Both the position numbers and the translations under genes were made by a program. A model generated the notes under the pieces. The model did not search any database and was not told the DNA's origin. It was given only the letters and a program-made list of their open reading frames with translations. Below, piece by piece: positions 23,505-34,636 of a stretch of 64,000 bases of DNA (positions are counted from its first letter, which is position 1; each line of letters begins with the position of its first letter). Source of the DNA: Alisma plantago-aquatica (taxonomy: Eukaryota > Streptophyta > Magnoliopsida > Alismatales > Alismataceae); NCBI GenBank assembly GCA_963693085.1, contig OY856409.1, positions 524,605,303-524,669,302 of the forward strand. Direction: 5' to 3'.

Positions 23505-26500
23505 ATGGATAGATCATGGATGTCCATTCGCAATCGCTGCACCCCAGAGTTTATTTCTAGTCTTGACCAGTTTATTAGATTTGCCGAGGAACATAGGAAA
23601 CAACCTGGAGATAGGTTCTACTGTCCATGTAGGCATTGCGGTAACAACTTGAAAGTCAGCACTGGTGACGAAATCAAAAGTCATGTCATGTGCAACGGGA
23701 TTGTACAAGGCTATACAGAATGGCACTGGCATGGAGAGATTTCAAACCCGAAACTAGTGGATGTCGATAGTAGTTCTTGTGTGGAAGAAGAAATTGCCTA
23801 CGATGACGTAGATGTGAATGAACCAGTTCCAATAGACATCGTTGATGCGATGCTGGATAGTTGTGGGGTAGAGCACACCAATCCACCTCCCATTTTTAGA
23901 AACATTATGCATGATGCTGAGATATCGTTATACACAGGTTGTACTAAGTTTATGAAGCTTAGTGCTGTGTTGAGATTGTATAAACTGAAAGCTAACAATA
24001 GATGGAGCGACAAAAGCTTCACGTCATTTTTGTCTTTGTTGAAAGAAATACTTCCTGAAGGAAACAAGCTGCCAATCTCAACATACCAGGTAAAGAAATT
24101 GTTGTGCCCAATGGGAATGGATGCCAAGAAGATACACGCATGCCCGAATGATTGTGTATTATTTCAAAAGGACTATGTGGATTTGAAAGATTGTCCAAAA
24201 TGTGGTGTGTCACGGTATAAATTGACGAATTCAGGGGAGTCCAAAACTGGTTCTCCTGCCAAGGTGATGTGGTATCTACCTATAATATCACGGTTTCAAC
24301 GCTTGTTTGCCAATCCGATAGATGCGAAGAATTTGAGGTGGCATGCAGATGTTAAGAAAAATAATGATGGGATCCTACGACATGCGTCTGATTCCCCACA
24401 GTGGAAGAAGATTGATCTATTGTACCCTGAATTTGGTGAAGAAGTCAGGAATCTAAGACTTGGGCTTTGTACAGATGGGATGAATCTGTACGGGACATTG
24501 AGCAGCCAACATAGCACTTGGCCAGTCATGCTTGTTATATACAATCTTCCTCCCTGGTTGTGTATGAAAAATAAGTATGTAATGTTGTCGTTGTTGATAT
24601 CGGGCCCTAAACAACCTGGAAATGACATCGATGTTTATCTTGAACCTCAGATTGATGACTTAAAGAAACTCTGGGGTGAAGGTGTGATGACCTATGATGC
24701 TTCACAAAGAGAGACATTTCGTTTGCATGCTATGTTGTTTTGCACTATTAATGACTTTCCAGCATATGGGAATTTGTCTGGATATACTGTCAAAGGAGCT
24801 AAAGAGTGTCCTATATGTGAAGAGAACATTGATTCAACAAGACTAAAACATGGCGGTAAGACTATATATCTCGGCCATCCAAGGTTTCTTCCAAAATTCC
24901 ATCCGTATTGTAGGAAGCGCAAAGCATTCAATGGATTGAATGAGGAACAGAGTGCACCTAAACCTATACCAGGGGAGGTTGTTTATGAAAGAGTAAAAGA
25001 CTTTGTCAATGAATTTGGTAAGAGATCACAATGTACTATGGCCACACGGAGTGACAAATCTTTATTCAAGAAGAAGTCAATATTTTTGGATCTTCCTTAT
25101 TGGAGTTCTTTGACAGTCAGGCATTGTATCGATGTCATGCACGTTGAGAAAAATGTCTGTGATAGTGTCATTGGTACTTTGTTGAATATACCAGGTAAGA
25201 CTAAAGATGGGATAAAATCCAGACTGGACCTACGTGAAATGGGAATAAGGTCAGAATGAACAGAATTTCATGAAATGGGAAATCAGAGAACATACTTACC
25301 TCCCGCTTGTTACAGATTGTCTAGAAAGGAGAAGAAAGCTTTTTGTGAATGTTTGGTAAATGTTAAGGTGCCACAGGGTTACTCATCCAACATCCGTAGA
25401 TTGGTATCAATGAAAGATCTGAAGTTGATAGGTCTTAAATCTCATGATTGTCACACTCTAATGCAACAAATATTGCATGTGGCAATTAGATCTATATTGT
25501 CGAAGCATGTAAGGTTTGCAATCACCAGACTTTGTTTCTTTTTCAACAGTCTGTGCAGCAAAGTTATTGACCCTGATACTCTCGATAAATTGCAAAGAGA
25601 AGTGGTTGTTACCCTATGTCAGCTTGAGATGTATTTTCCTCTATTGTTCTTTGATATCATGGTACATCTTATTGTCCACTTGACTAGGGAAGTGAAAATG
25701 TTGGGACAAGTTTTCTTGCATTGGATGTATCCCTTTGAACGATACATGAGCATTTTTAAAAGTGATGTTCGAAACCGTTATCGGTCTGAAGGGAGTATTA
25801 TTGAGGGTTATGTGGCGAGAGAGGTTATGGATTTTTGCAATGACTTTCTCAGTGGTAATGACACTCCTGATAATGACAAGAATATTGACAAGCAATTTGG
25901 CAAAGGAATTTTGGGATCAAGTGTGAAAGTAATCAGTCGTGAGCAGTTGGAACAAGGTCACTTGTATATTTTACACAACATGGATGAAGTGAACGTTTAT
26001 ATCGAGGAACATACCAATTTCATCAAGAGACAATATCCTCGAGCCAATACAATGTGGCTTGCTAGAGAGCATAACAAGACATTTATTAAGTGGTTTGAAA
26101 ATAAAGTCTTACATCAACTATCTTAAACACCAGATGATATTACTGAAACTATCAAATGCCTCGCCTTTAAACCAAAATTGATTGTTATGTCTTATGAAGG
26201 GTATGACATTAATGGATTCACATATTACACAAAGCGCCAAGATGATAAGAGTGTCGTCCAAAACAGTGGGGTCACCCTTCAAGCATCGACTATGTATTTT
26301 GCAAGTGCAAAGGATAAGAGTCCACTTGAAGCTAAAATGTCATATTACGGTGTCATTGAAGACATATGGGAGTTTGACTACATAGATTTCAGAATTCCGC
26401 TCTTCAAATGTAATTGGGTTGATAACACCAAAGGAGTTATAGTGGATGAATTGGGTTTCACTTTAGTGAACTTTGAAAAGATTGGAGAGAAGGATGAACC

Positions 26501-26804
26501 ATTCATATTGGCATCACATGCGAAACAAGTATTTTATATCGATGATCCTGCAAATGATAAATGGTCGGTTGTTCTTCATGGTAAAAGACAGTTCATTGAA
26601 GATCATATAGATGAAGAACAGTACTATGATAAGTATGATGACTCCAGTCCATTCTTAGTTGGGTTGCCAACACCAGCAAATATTGAAGCTAATGATGACT
26701 TGTATGTGCACGGAGATTACAATGAAGGATTGTTCATTGATAAAAAAATCACAATATTAGAGGCATGTTTATACAATGTTTTTTTATATGTTTTATTTTT
26801 CTGA
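23505..26804 (+). pseudogene. TNP2-like CACTA transposase with two in-frame stops
   Basis: The transposase cuts and joins the CACTA ends. Start ATG 23,505 follows a splice-acceptor-like CATAG. Residues about 1-80 are the N-terminal transposase-associated domain with a Cys-rich motif (FYCPCRHCG). A second Cys cluster (ACPNDC...CPKCGVSRYK) is near residues 210-240, and the Transposase_21 core follows, including CTINDFPAYGNLSGY and IDVMHVEKNVCDS. The reading frame is interrupted by TGA at 25,257-25,259 and TAA at 26,124-26,126, but the same frame continues through LPPACYRLSRKEK, the DUF4218-like HLTREVKMLG...HWMYPFERYM part and the DUF4216-like IEDIWEFDYIDFRIPLFKCNW part. It is nearly full length. 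Whether splicing joins it to the downstream gene is unknown. Confidence 0.9.
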
Positions 26805-26805
26805 A

Positions 26806-27030
26806 GGTGAACTTTACAATGTGAATGTGAACTTTACAATGTGAATTTTACAATGTGAATTACTTTATAATGTGAACTTTACAATGTGAGTGTAAACTTT
26901 ACAATGTGAATTTTACAATGTGAATTACTTTATAATGTGAACTTTACAATGTGAATGTGAACTTTACAATGTGAGCTTTACAATTTGAATTACTTTACAA
27001 TGTAAACTTTACAATGTGAATGTGAATTTT
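26806..27030. repeat. AT-rich minisatellite between the two CACTA genes
   Basis: About a dozen imperfect copies of ACTTTACAATGTGAAT with a higher-order pattern fill the gap between the end of the transposase frame and the acceptor (TTTTCAG at 27,033) of the next exon. It probably lies in an intron. Confidence 0.8.
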
Positions 27031-27033
27031 CAG

Positions 27034-30000
27034 ATGGTTGTGCATTCTCCTGATGACCGTGTTGATGATTACCGTGAGGGTGAGGACATCAATGTGTCGC
27101 CTCACAATGTAAGTTTTAAAAATATATCATATATTTATATCTATATGTCCATTTATAGTTATATCTTGTAAATGTGTTTATTTTGTCAAATTTTAGGTTG
27201 ATGATGCACACGTACCATCTGAAGCACTTGAGGCACTTGATCAGCAACACCAAAAAGTTGACAAGAGAAGGGGCATCACTATGATGAAGAAGTTAATAGC
27301 GCAAAAGGGCAATGGACCCAAACTTATTGTGGATTTTGATAATGCAGGAAATGCATCTGGTGTGAATCGCAATTCATTTGTTTCATATCTTGGGTATGTT
27401 ACTCGTAGCCATTGCGGTTGTAAGATAGATTCTTGGCATAAAGTTTCTAAGGAGAAGAAAGACGTAATATGGAAGGATTTATGCGTGAGTTATTATTAAT
27501 TTGCAATTATATTTTGTAGATTACTAATTTTTTGGATACTAGTTAATAGCAATTCTAATTTGCAGAGTATATTTGAATTGGATGAAAAGTTGCATCGTAA
27601 ACGTGTGATGCAACGCTGTGGGAGAGTCCTAAGGAACTATAGGACAAATCTCACCCGAGAATACATAAAAGAAGCTAACAAGAGGAAGAAGACATCCACT
27701 GAACAGTGGAACTTCCTGGACAAAGAAGAATGGGACGCATTTGTTGCTTCAAGACAAACAGATGAATTCAAGGTATTAGGCGTCAGTCCCAATGTCATTA
27801 ATATATGTTGTATTCACCTATTAAAGATTAACATTTATTGTTACTAACCAAATCATCCAAATCATTAATGTGCATACTAACTAGGCCCTCAGTGAGGCAC
27901 AAAGATCAAGGCGTGCACTGAATGTGCATGACCACACAATGGGTCCAAAGGGGTATGCAGGCATTCGCCAAAGACTACAGTCTGAGGCTACTGCTCAGTC
28001 AGCTGCTACTCAGGAGTCCTCCACTGTAGGTAGCACACATCTGCCTCACCATGATATCTGGATAGCTGGGAGGCAGAATAAGAAAGGAGAAATAAGGAAG
28101 CCCGCAACTGCTGAGGCGGCTGTAAAAATGGTAAAATACAACTCTTACAGCAATCGTTCAAATATTGATTATTTGTGGTGTTTACTTAATTACAAATTTT
28201 TGTTTTGGCGATTAGCGGGAGCTGCACGAGCTGAGGAAACAAGGCAAGTTCATCCCTGAGGGCACAAGGGATGAATTGACAGTTGCTCTGGGTAACCCAG
28301 AGCATCCTGGACGTGTTTGGGCTGCAGGCGCTGGTGTGGGCATCAAATCTTTTTTTGGGCCATCCCAGCGCAAACATGTCCCAAAAGTGGGACTTTCACA
28401 AGAAGAGGTAACATATTCTTTCTTTATAATGTTACTGTAAAAAGAGAATTCAATCATTAGAAGCTAACATTTCTTTTATCCATGTATAGGTAGATAAGCT
28501 AGTTGATAGGAAACTGGAAGAAGCACTGAAAAAGTGGCAGGCATCTCAGACTGCCACTCAGCAGACAATACCTATCATAGCATCCCGCTCTACTCCTACT
28601 GCAGAGGTTGGGAGTAATCCTATAGACCCACCACCTAGCACATCCACTGTAAGTATTTTTATGACATAGTAACTAGTTTTTTAATTCAAGATGATATGTT
28701 TTCAAGATGATATGTATATATGTATATAACATTCTTTACACAAAAATTTGTAGGGGTTGAAGCCATGTCATCTAAAAGTTAATGAATATGTCGTTGCAGA
28801 GGCGTCGGCTTACCCATCCCTACCAGGGGAAATGTTTCACGGGTCTCCATTACCAGCTGGTTGGATTCGTGTGAGCCCGGTATATATATTCCCCAAGTGG
28901 ATGGATCTTCCATTGCCATATGCCCACCCAGATTGTGAAACACTTTGTGAGGCTTTAGGCGGAGTGATATTGTGGCTAAAAGCAGATGTCATCTTTACTG
29001 AAATTGTATGGTAAATTTACATTACGTTAAATTTTTAGTTTGTGTATATGATGTCAATTGATCTAAAATTATTATATATATATAGGTTAAAAAGAAGACA
29101 CCCACAACATCTAGGCCTCCACTTCCACCTCCTACATTACCCAGTTGGGTTCCACAGGACCTAACTGTCCCGTTAGGTCCTAACTATAGGGGTATGGCAA
29201 TATGGTTAGGCGAACATTATATAAACTGCCCTATAACTGTTTCTATAGATTCAGATGATGCAGGTCAATCATACGAAAGCAAACTATTTATACAAGATAT
29301 TTTGGAGTTGTTTCGATATGATTGGCTAAATACGTCTGTGATAGAGCTATGGATAAGGTGAGATCTTCTTTATACATCCATATACCTTGTGTAGGATCTG
29401 GTGATCAGGTTTCTTATTTATTAATGCATGCGTAATTAATACATATTTTGCAGCTACTTAGACAAGATATGTGCAGATTTTACATTCGAACATGTAGGAT
29501 TTTTTATTCCATCTTTGATTAGTCTAGTAGCTAAAGACCCTCCGTCAGTTCAACAATACTGCTGTGAGGATTTTTCAATTTTTGCTCAAAAAAAGAAGAC
29601 GATGATAATGGCTCCATTCAATGTAGAGTAAGTTTACTTTGCTTATTAAGAAAATTACATTTTTATTGTGGATTTTGAGTTATTAATTTTTAACTTTTTT
29701 ACCTCTAGTGGTATGCATTGGGAGTTACTGGTTATTGTCCCCGAGACGTTCACTGTCTATTATCTAGATCCTAAGGGGAGTAAATTGAATACAAAATATG
29801 GACACATAATGAAAATGGCATTATTCTGGTGAGAAATATTTTATTTTCATATCCGTTAACATATGTTATTACATTACTATTTAATTATGCAATGTACTGT
29901 GTTACATTAATATGTAGGGGTTTTGATGAGTTCAAAAAGGCTAGAGGAAAGGTCCCCACGAAAAAGAACCAGCCAATAATTTAGAAGAACGTGAAAGTAA

Positions 30001-30432
30001 GTTCCCGATTGCAATATATGTATATATTATTTATGTGAACAGTGCTTAATTAGTTGTATTTTTTAATATTTTGTATGTTTGAATTTATAGTGTGCCATAC
30101 AAGACAATGGATGGGCATGTGGATACTACGTGATGCGATTTATGCACATGATTATCAAATATGCCGCAATGGACATCGATTGTATTTTTGAGGTATTATA
30201 TAGTCTCATTAGATAATATGAAATATATCAATCTTATTTATAGCTCATTAATTATATATATACATCATTCTCTTTACAAGTGTTTAAAACTGACCACACT
30301 ACAGGAAATGCCTTACCAGATGTACATGCTCCCTATATGACGGGAGAATTAAATGAAGTAAGAGAAGAATGGGCAACAGCCATACAAGTAGTGGGGGATT
30401 TAAGATATAATTGGGATGTTGATAGCGAATAA
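27034..30432 (+). CDS. CACTA TNPA-like (Transposase_24) protein fused to Ulp1 protease
   Basis: Thirteen exons join in one frame with canonical splice sites: 27034-27108, 27197-27484, 27566-27772, 27885-28130, 28216-28407, 28490-28648, 28754-29005, 29086-29357, 29454-29627, 29709-29828, 29918-29996, 30091-30192 and 30280-30432, about 772 residues. The early exons (SYLGYVTRSHCGCKIDSW, VLRNYRTNLTREYI) match the plant En/Spm Transposase_24 family thought to bind element ends. The last five exons form a C48 cysteine protease: His in DGMHWELLV, Asp in VYYLDP, Gln in IQDNG and Cys in WACGYYVM. There are two defects: a TAG near 29,982 in exon 11 and a last acceptor changed from AG|G to AA|G context. 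A variable linker with a short coiled region (VDRKLEEALKKWQ) lies at exon 6. First-exon choice and linkage to TNP2 are uncertain. Confidence 0.75.
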
Positions 30433-30735
30433 TGACTAAAGAATGATATTTTGTAAATGAATTTCTGAATTATAATATGTGTGAATGTTTCTACATGTCT
30501 GGATGTTTCTACATGTGTCTGAGTGAAAATGAATGAAACTGTTGGTTGCTATATGAATGTTTCTATATGTGAATGTGAAAATAAATGGAACTACAGATTG
30601 CTAGCTACATGAATGTTTCTAAATGTGTGAAAATCAAATGGAACTGCATGTTGCATTGCTAAATGTGTGAATATCTTTCTTGTTAATTTTGCAGGTTTGT
30701 GGCCTGTTGTTGGCTGATATCAATGGATGTCGTAA

Positions 30736-30769
30736 AACCTGCAGTTCATAACTGAACTGCAGGTTTCTC
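30736..30769. repeat. Subterminal hairpin conserved between two CACTA copies
   Basis: AAACCTGCAGTTCA, a 4-base loop TAAC, then its exact complement. The truncated copy has the same structure at 7,698-7,731 with one mismatch. It lies just after the 3' end of the protease gene. Confidence 0.75.
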
Positions 30770-30911
30770 ATCCTGCGACCAGCCATACAGCAGGTCTGCA
30801 GACTGACAGAAAAAAAAAACAAAAAATAGGCATTGGTTATTTGTATAAAACCGACGCCACATCGTTACAGTGTCGGTTTGTATCTAATAACCGACGTCTA
30901 TGTACTTAACA

Positions 30912-31073
30912 CCACGGCCATGCTGGCCAGCATGGCTGTGGCAACGGACCAGACACCACGGCCGTGCTGGTCAGCACGGCCGTGGTAGCGGACAAGACAC
31001 CACGGCCGTGCTGGTCAGAACGGCCGTGGCAGCGGACCAGACACCACGGCCGTGCTGGCCAGCACGGCCGTGT
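30912..31073. repeat. Array of four GC-rich palindromes, 44-bp period
   Basis: Four 30-bp units, beginning at 30,912, 30,956, 31,000 and 31,044, each consist of CCACGGCCGTG-like arms around a TGGCCA or TGGTCA centre, separated by GCGGACCAGACA-type spacers. The GC content is far above the surroundings. An open frame across it is an artefact of the repeat. Confidence 0.9.
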
Positions 31074-31358
31074 TGGGAGTGATATGACGTTGGTTTTTAT
31101 CTAATAATCGACGCTAATAGTGCCCAACATGGCGCCCTTTCTGTGGCGCGAAGGTATATGGCGTCGGTTTCTTATCTAAAAACCGACACTTATAGTGCTC
31201 TGCTGGCGCGTTTTCGGTAGCGCGCGAAGGGTTGTGGCGTCGGATTTTGAACCGACGCGTAACAGCTGGGCTTTTAGCGTCGCCCACATAGGTGTCGCTT
31301 AGAAACCGACACTAAAGGCCTTAAATAACTGACACTAAAGGTCGTTTATGTACTAGTG
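31074..31358. repeat. CACTA right subterminal repeat region
   Basis: It contains GTCGGTTT/AAACCGAC-type motifs in both orientations (near 31,087, 31,160, 31,180, 31,225, 31,245, 31,300, 31,330) up to the terminal TACTAGTG. The same block is found at the end of the truncated copy (8,040-8,263). Confidence 0.7.
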
Positions 31359-32544
31359 TTCCCACTACATTTACCTGCTATGTGATTCAGTAACCCTAGA
31401 GTAGTATAATTGCATTAGTTTTGTCTCATTATCATTTGTGGCAACATAGTGATATTTTGGATGGTGGATATGTGATTCCCCATTCCAGGGTAGGATATGT
31501 GATTCCTGGACCATGTTATATATGTTTGGATGGCGGATGTGTGATTCCCCATGCCAGGGCAGGATGTGTGATTCTTGGCCCATGTCTCATCAGGTTCAAG
31601 ATGTGTGATTCTTGGCCATCATTGTCTTTTATAATATTCTAGTGTTATGCTTATCTCACATGTATGCAGGATGTTGGTCATGATATGTGCATGTGGAACT
31701 TCTTTATTGTTACATATGGAAAGTATCTCTTTTGTTATGAATCTTATCTTTTATGCCCGTGTGGGTAGTCCTTTTCTTTTGCATGCGAAGCATTTATAAT
31801 TGATGTTCTTATTGCCATATATTGCTCAAGTTTTCTTTAGTATACACATACCAACCTTTTGCTGATATATTTCTTTTCTTCTTCTCTTTTGTGGGGTATG
31901 CTTCCAACCCCAGGTTAGATTGAGGAGAATGAACTTCAACATCAACCTTATAGCTGAGCTTTGTGAGATTTTAAGAGGTGGTTAGATGACCATCGTCTTG
32001 GTCTTTGGTTTTTATGTTTAGTTTTCCTTTAGATACCTATATGTGGTGAAGTGTTGTATCATGTTATCAATATTTGTAAATTGTTAGATAATATATTTTT
32101 TCCGCTGCTACTCATTGTGTAATGATACATACATGTTGAATGAATTGATCTCCAACCCTTTGGTGAAAATTTTTATGTGGCGTTTGGTTCAAGGGATGTA
32201 GTCTTTTCTTTCTAGTAGAGGAGTGGTTTCACTTCTTTACACCCTCTCTCTCATCCTATCGAGGATGTCGATTAATCCATACTTCTTTTAGTTGGCTCAA
32301 CCTTTCACTAAGTTACCTACACCTATGATTATTATGGTGTATTAAATTCATCATATTCATAGGCATCAAACGACAATCACTCCAAGTGTACTCATTCACC
32401 TAAGTGCTTTAGAGGTACTTCCATTATGATCAATATTTAGTTACTTTAATAGTACTCATTTAGTTCTGAGATCAATTGAACCTAATAAACCTTCAAATGG
32501 TTTGGATCCACACCTCCAAACGGTTTGAGAACGTTTGGACCTTC

Positions 32545-33120
32545 AAACGGTCTGAGACCGTTTAGACCTCCAAACGGTCTTGATCAACCTTTCAAATGGT
32601 CTTGACCAATTGTAAATTGAATCAACCCATTCGATTTTGAAACCGAATCATCATCAATTTATTATGAAACCGAATCAACCCATTCGATCTTGAAACCGAA
32701 TCAATCTATTTGATCTTGAAACCGAAACTACCCATTCGGTCTTGAAACTGAATCCATCCATTCGGTCTTGAAACCGAATCCATCCATTTTGTCTTGAACC
32801 CAAATCCATCCATTTGGTCTTGAAACCAAATCATCAACCATTGATTTGAAACTGAATCAATCTATTGGGTCTAGGGTTTGCAATCAATGGATCCTCCAAC
32901 ATTGAACCTATTGGAATTAGGTCAAATTGAGACCATTGGATCATCAATTGATTATGAAACTGAATCAACCCATTCGGTCTTGAAACTGAATCAACCCATT
33001 CGGTCTTGAAACCAAATCAACCCATTCGGTCTTGAAACCAAATCAATCTATTCGATCTTGAAACTGAATATCTCCATTCGGTCTTGAAACTGAATCAACT
33101 CAATCGGTTTTGAAAATCGT
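32545..33120. repeat. Hairpin minisatellite in RLG-B left LTR
   Basis: It starts with an AAACGGTCT-G-AGACCGTTT palindrome (32,545-32,563). Then come about 15 degenerate units of ATTCGGTCTTGAAACCGAAT, each a 7-bp inverted repeat (ATTCGGT/ACCGAAT) around CTTGAA, separated by CAACCC or CCATCC. The right LTR has the same array at 44,637-45,160 with different unit number and mutations. Confidence 0.85.
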
Positions 33121-33625
33121 TTGCCCATTCCTTTGTTGAGGTGTGTGCTTAATATGATGTCATCATCATCAAGCTTCGATCCTTCAAAATCTACTACCAT
33201 TCTTATGGTAATTATATCAATTTGATCAAAGGAATTTCAAGAAGAACAAAATGATCAACAAGTTATGAAGAATTGAATGTAATAATAACATTTGAGGGTT
33301 CAAGTTATATAACCCGCCTTCAAAATTGAATCCAAGATTCACGATCCACGTCTTCAATGGTGAATGAATCTCTCTCAACTGTCCAAGTTCTGTTCTCAAG
33401 TCTTTGAGTGAAATGAATGGCTAAGGTTGAAGATTGAATGAAGAAAAGGAGAAATTAAGCATTGAATTTCGATTTCCACCATGAAATAAAGGTTGAAGAT
33501 GATTATGGACCTTACCTATAGGTTGGGGTACATCCTCATGTTTCTCCTAAGCTCCCTTGTGCACAGCCAAAGCAGGGAAAGAAAGAAGGGTCGAAAAATC
33601 CTTTCATTTGAGTTGGAAATGAGAT

Positions 33626-33636
33626 GTTTATAAGGG
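33626..33636 (-). promoter_or_regulatory. Candidate TATA box of RLG-B LTR
   Basis: On the minus strand CCCTTATAAAC sits in the LTR and is kept in the right LTR near 45,663-45,673. It is a plausible retrotransposon promoter; a second TATATAAC lies near 33,307. Confidence 0.4.
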
Positions 33637-34519
33637 AATTCCAATGAGAGAGAAAGTGATATAATAATATTTTAATTCCCTAAATTGGTGCCACTTATCC
33701 CCCTCGCTTCCTTGCATGCGAAGCCATCATCCCCCCCCCTTCTAATTCCTCTTCTTTATCCATGAATTAAAAGAAAGCAAATTAAGCACCTTAACCATTA
33801 TAATAATAATATCCAAAATTAGTGGATATTACTTTTTCTTTTACTAATGTGAGTGGACTCTCCACTCACTTTAGATATTTCGTGGCCATTGCAAGGCACA
33901 AGGACGTCCACACTTATAAAAATTCAACCATCCCATTTTTGGTTGAAGGGCACTTCAATAAATATATTTATTTTTGCATTAAATTGAATTAGGGTTTCAA
34001 TTATGCTTAAATCTTAATTATTTTAATATCAAGATTCTCTCTCCTCCAAAGAGATTCAAATGAGATGCACCTCTAATTTTATTATCTCTAATTAATACCA
34101 AAAAACATTAGGGACTCTCTAGAAGTGGTATTTTGCATATTGAACCCTAGGTTTTGGGTAATTTGCACATTACACCAAAACTAGGTTTTAATGCACAAAC
34201 ATTGCTTAACAAGCTCTTTCTTGGTGCTCAGGCTGCCACAAGCCATACCTCTGCATCATTTTCATTCTTATTATGCTTAAACACTTGAGTAACATTTATC
34301 ATGTAACATTTTCAAGTTAACCCCTCAACTTGTGTAATTTGCACTTTAGTCCAAAACAGGCAAAACATTGTTTTCAACATTATTCAAAAAGGACTGAAAT
34401 TGAAACATAAGCTCCTCTTGAGCCTTAATTACTTTTTAAAAAATCAGAGAAAGCATATAATTAACTTTATTAAGGAAAACATTTAGGGTTAAAGCATAAC
34501 TTGGGTTAGGGATGTTACA

Positions 34520-34540
34520 AATTATCCACCCCTAATAGGG
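34520..34540 (-). other. RLG-B polypurine tract
   Basis: On the minus strand CCCTATTAGGGGTGGATAAT, preceded by GAGGACGAAAT, ends directly at the LTR. This is the usual 3' internal motif of plant gypsy elements. Confidence 0.85.
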
Positions 34541-34636
34541 ATTTCGTCCTCGAAATCATCAAGAGAAAAGAGAAGGGTACTTCCTCCTCATCTATTCCTA
34601 TAGCTCTCACATAGATTCTTCAACACCACGATGATG

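Larger units (their letters stand above)
21341..31358 (+). mobile_element. Complete CACTA (En/Spm) transposon, 10,018 bp
   Basis: It starts CACTAGTACAGAAAC and ends GTACTAGTG, so both ends carry CACTAGTAC as terminal inverted repeat. It is flanked by the 3-bp duplication TTC (21338-21340 and 31359-31361), and the unoccupied site is visible in the sister LTR. Inside are subterminal GTCGGTT/AACCGAC arrays, a GC-rich leader exon, duplicated hairpins, a TNP2-like transposase and a 13-exon TNPA-like gene with a Ulp1 protease domain. Both termini are intact; the transposase has two in-frame stops, so this copy is probably non-autonomous now. It is the innermost and presumably youngest insertion of the stack. 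Confidence 0.95.
13928..32241 (+). mobile_element. RLG-A: gag-only LTR retrotransposon with very long LTRs
   Basis: It is flanked by CCCTC at 13923-13927 and 32242-32246. The allelic empty site is visible in the right LTR of RLG-B near 44,330, where the same sequence runs on uninterrupted. The two LTRs of about 3.46 kb (right LTR measured without the CACTA) enclose an internal region of only 1,382 bp with a primer site, a damaged gag and a polypurine tract but no protease, reverse transcriptase or integrase. It is therefore a non-autonomous, LARD-like element that must have used another element's pol. Its PPT and zinc-knuckle region point to gypsy rather than copia. Confidence 0.9.
18767..32241 (+). 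repeat. RLG-A right (3') LTR, split by a CACTA element
   Basis: The LTR consists of 18,767-21,340 plus 31,362-32,241. Without the 10,018-bp CACTA and one 3-bp duplication it is 3,454 bp, matching the left LTR. The left LTR shows the empty CACTA site (TTTCTACTTGCCACTACATT near 16,500). It begins TGTAACATACC and ends TTCTTTACA, followed by CCCTC. Confidence 0.92.
11696..34519 (-). repeat. RLG-B left LTR (3' LTR), split by RLG-A
   Basis: The LTR consists of 11696-13927 plus 32247-34519, about 4.5 kb after removing RLG-A and one copy of its CCCTC duplication. It aligns along its whole length with the right LTR (39342-46552), for example the CGAACAAAGCATCATTCACT start and the GGTTAGGGATGTTACA end. 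It carries TTAGGGTTT-like stretches near 13,560-13,860, the hairpin array at 32,540-33,120, and a candidate TATA box on the minus strand near 33,626-33,636. Confidence 0.9.

Noticed and set aside
30900..31082. Open frame of 60 codons with repeated RPCWPA-type peptide
   Set aside because: It is a by-product of the 44-bp palindrome array; no start context, no domain.
32590..33120. CRISPR-like regular repeats
   Set aside because: Units are degenerate hairpins without unique spacers of constant length, inside a plant LTR.
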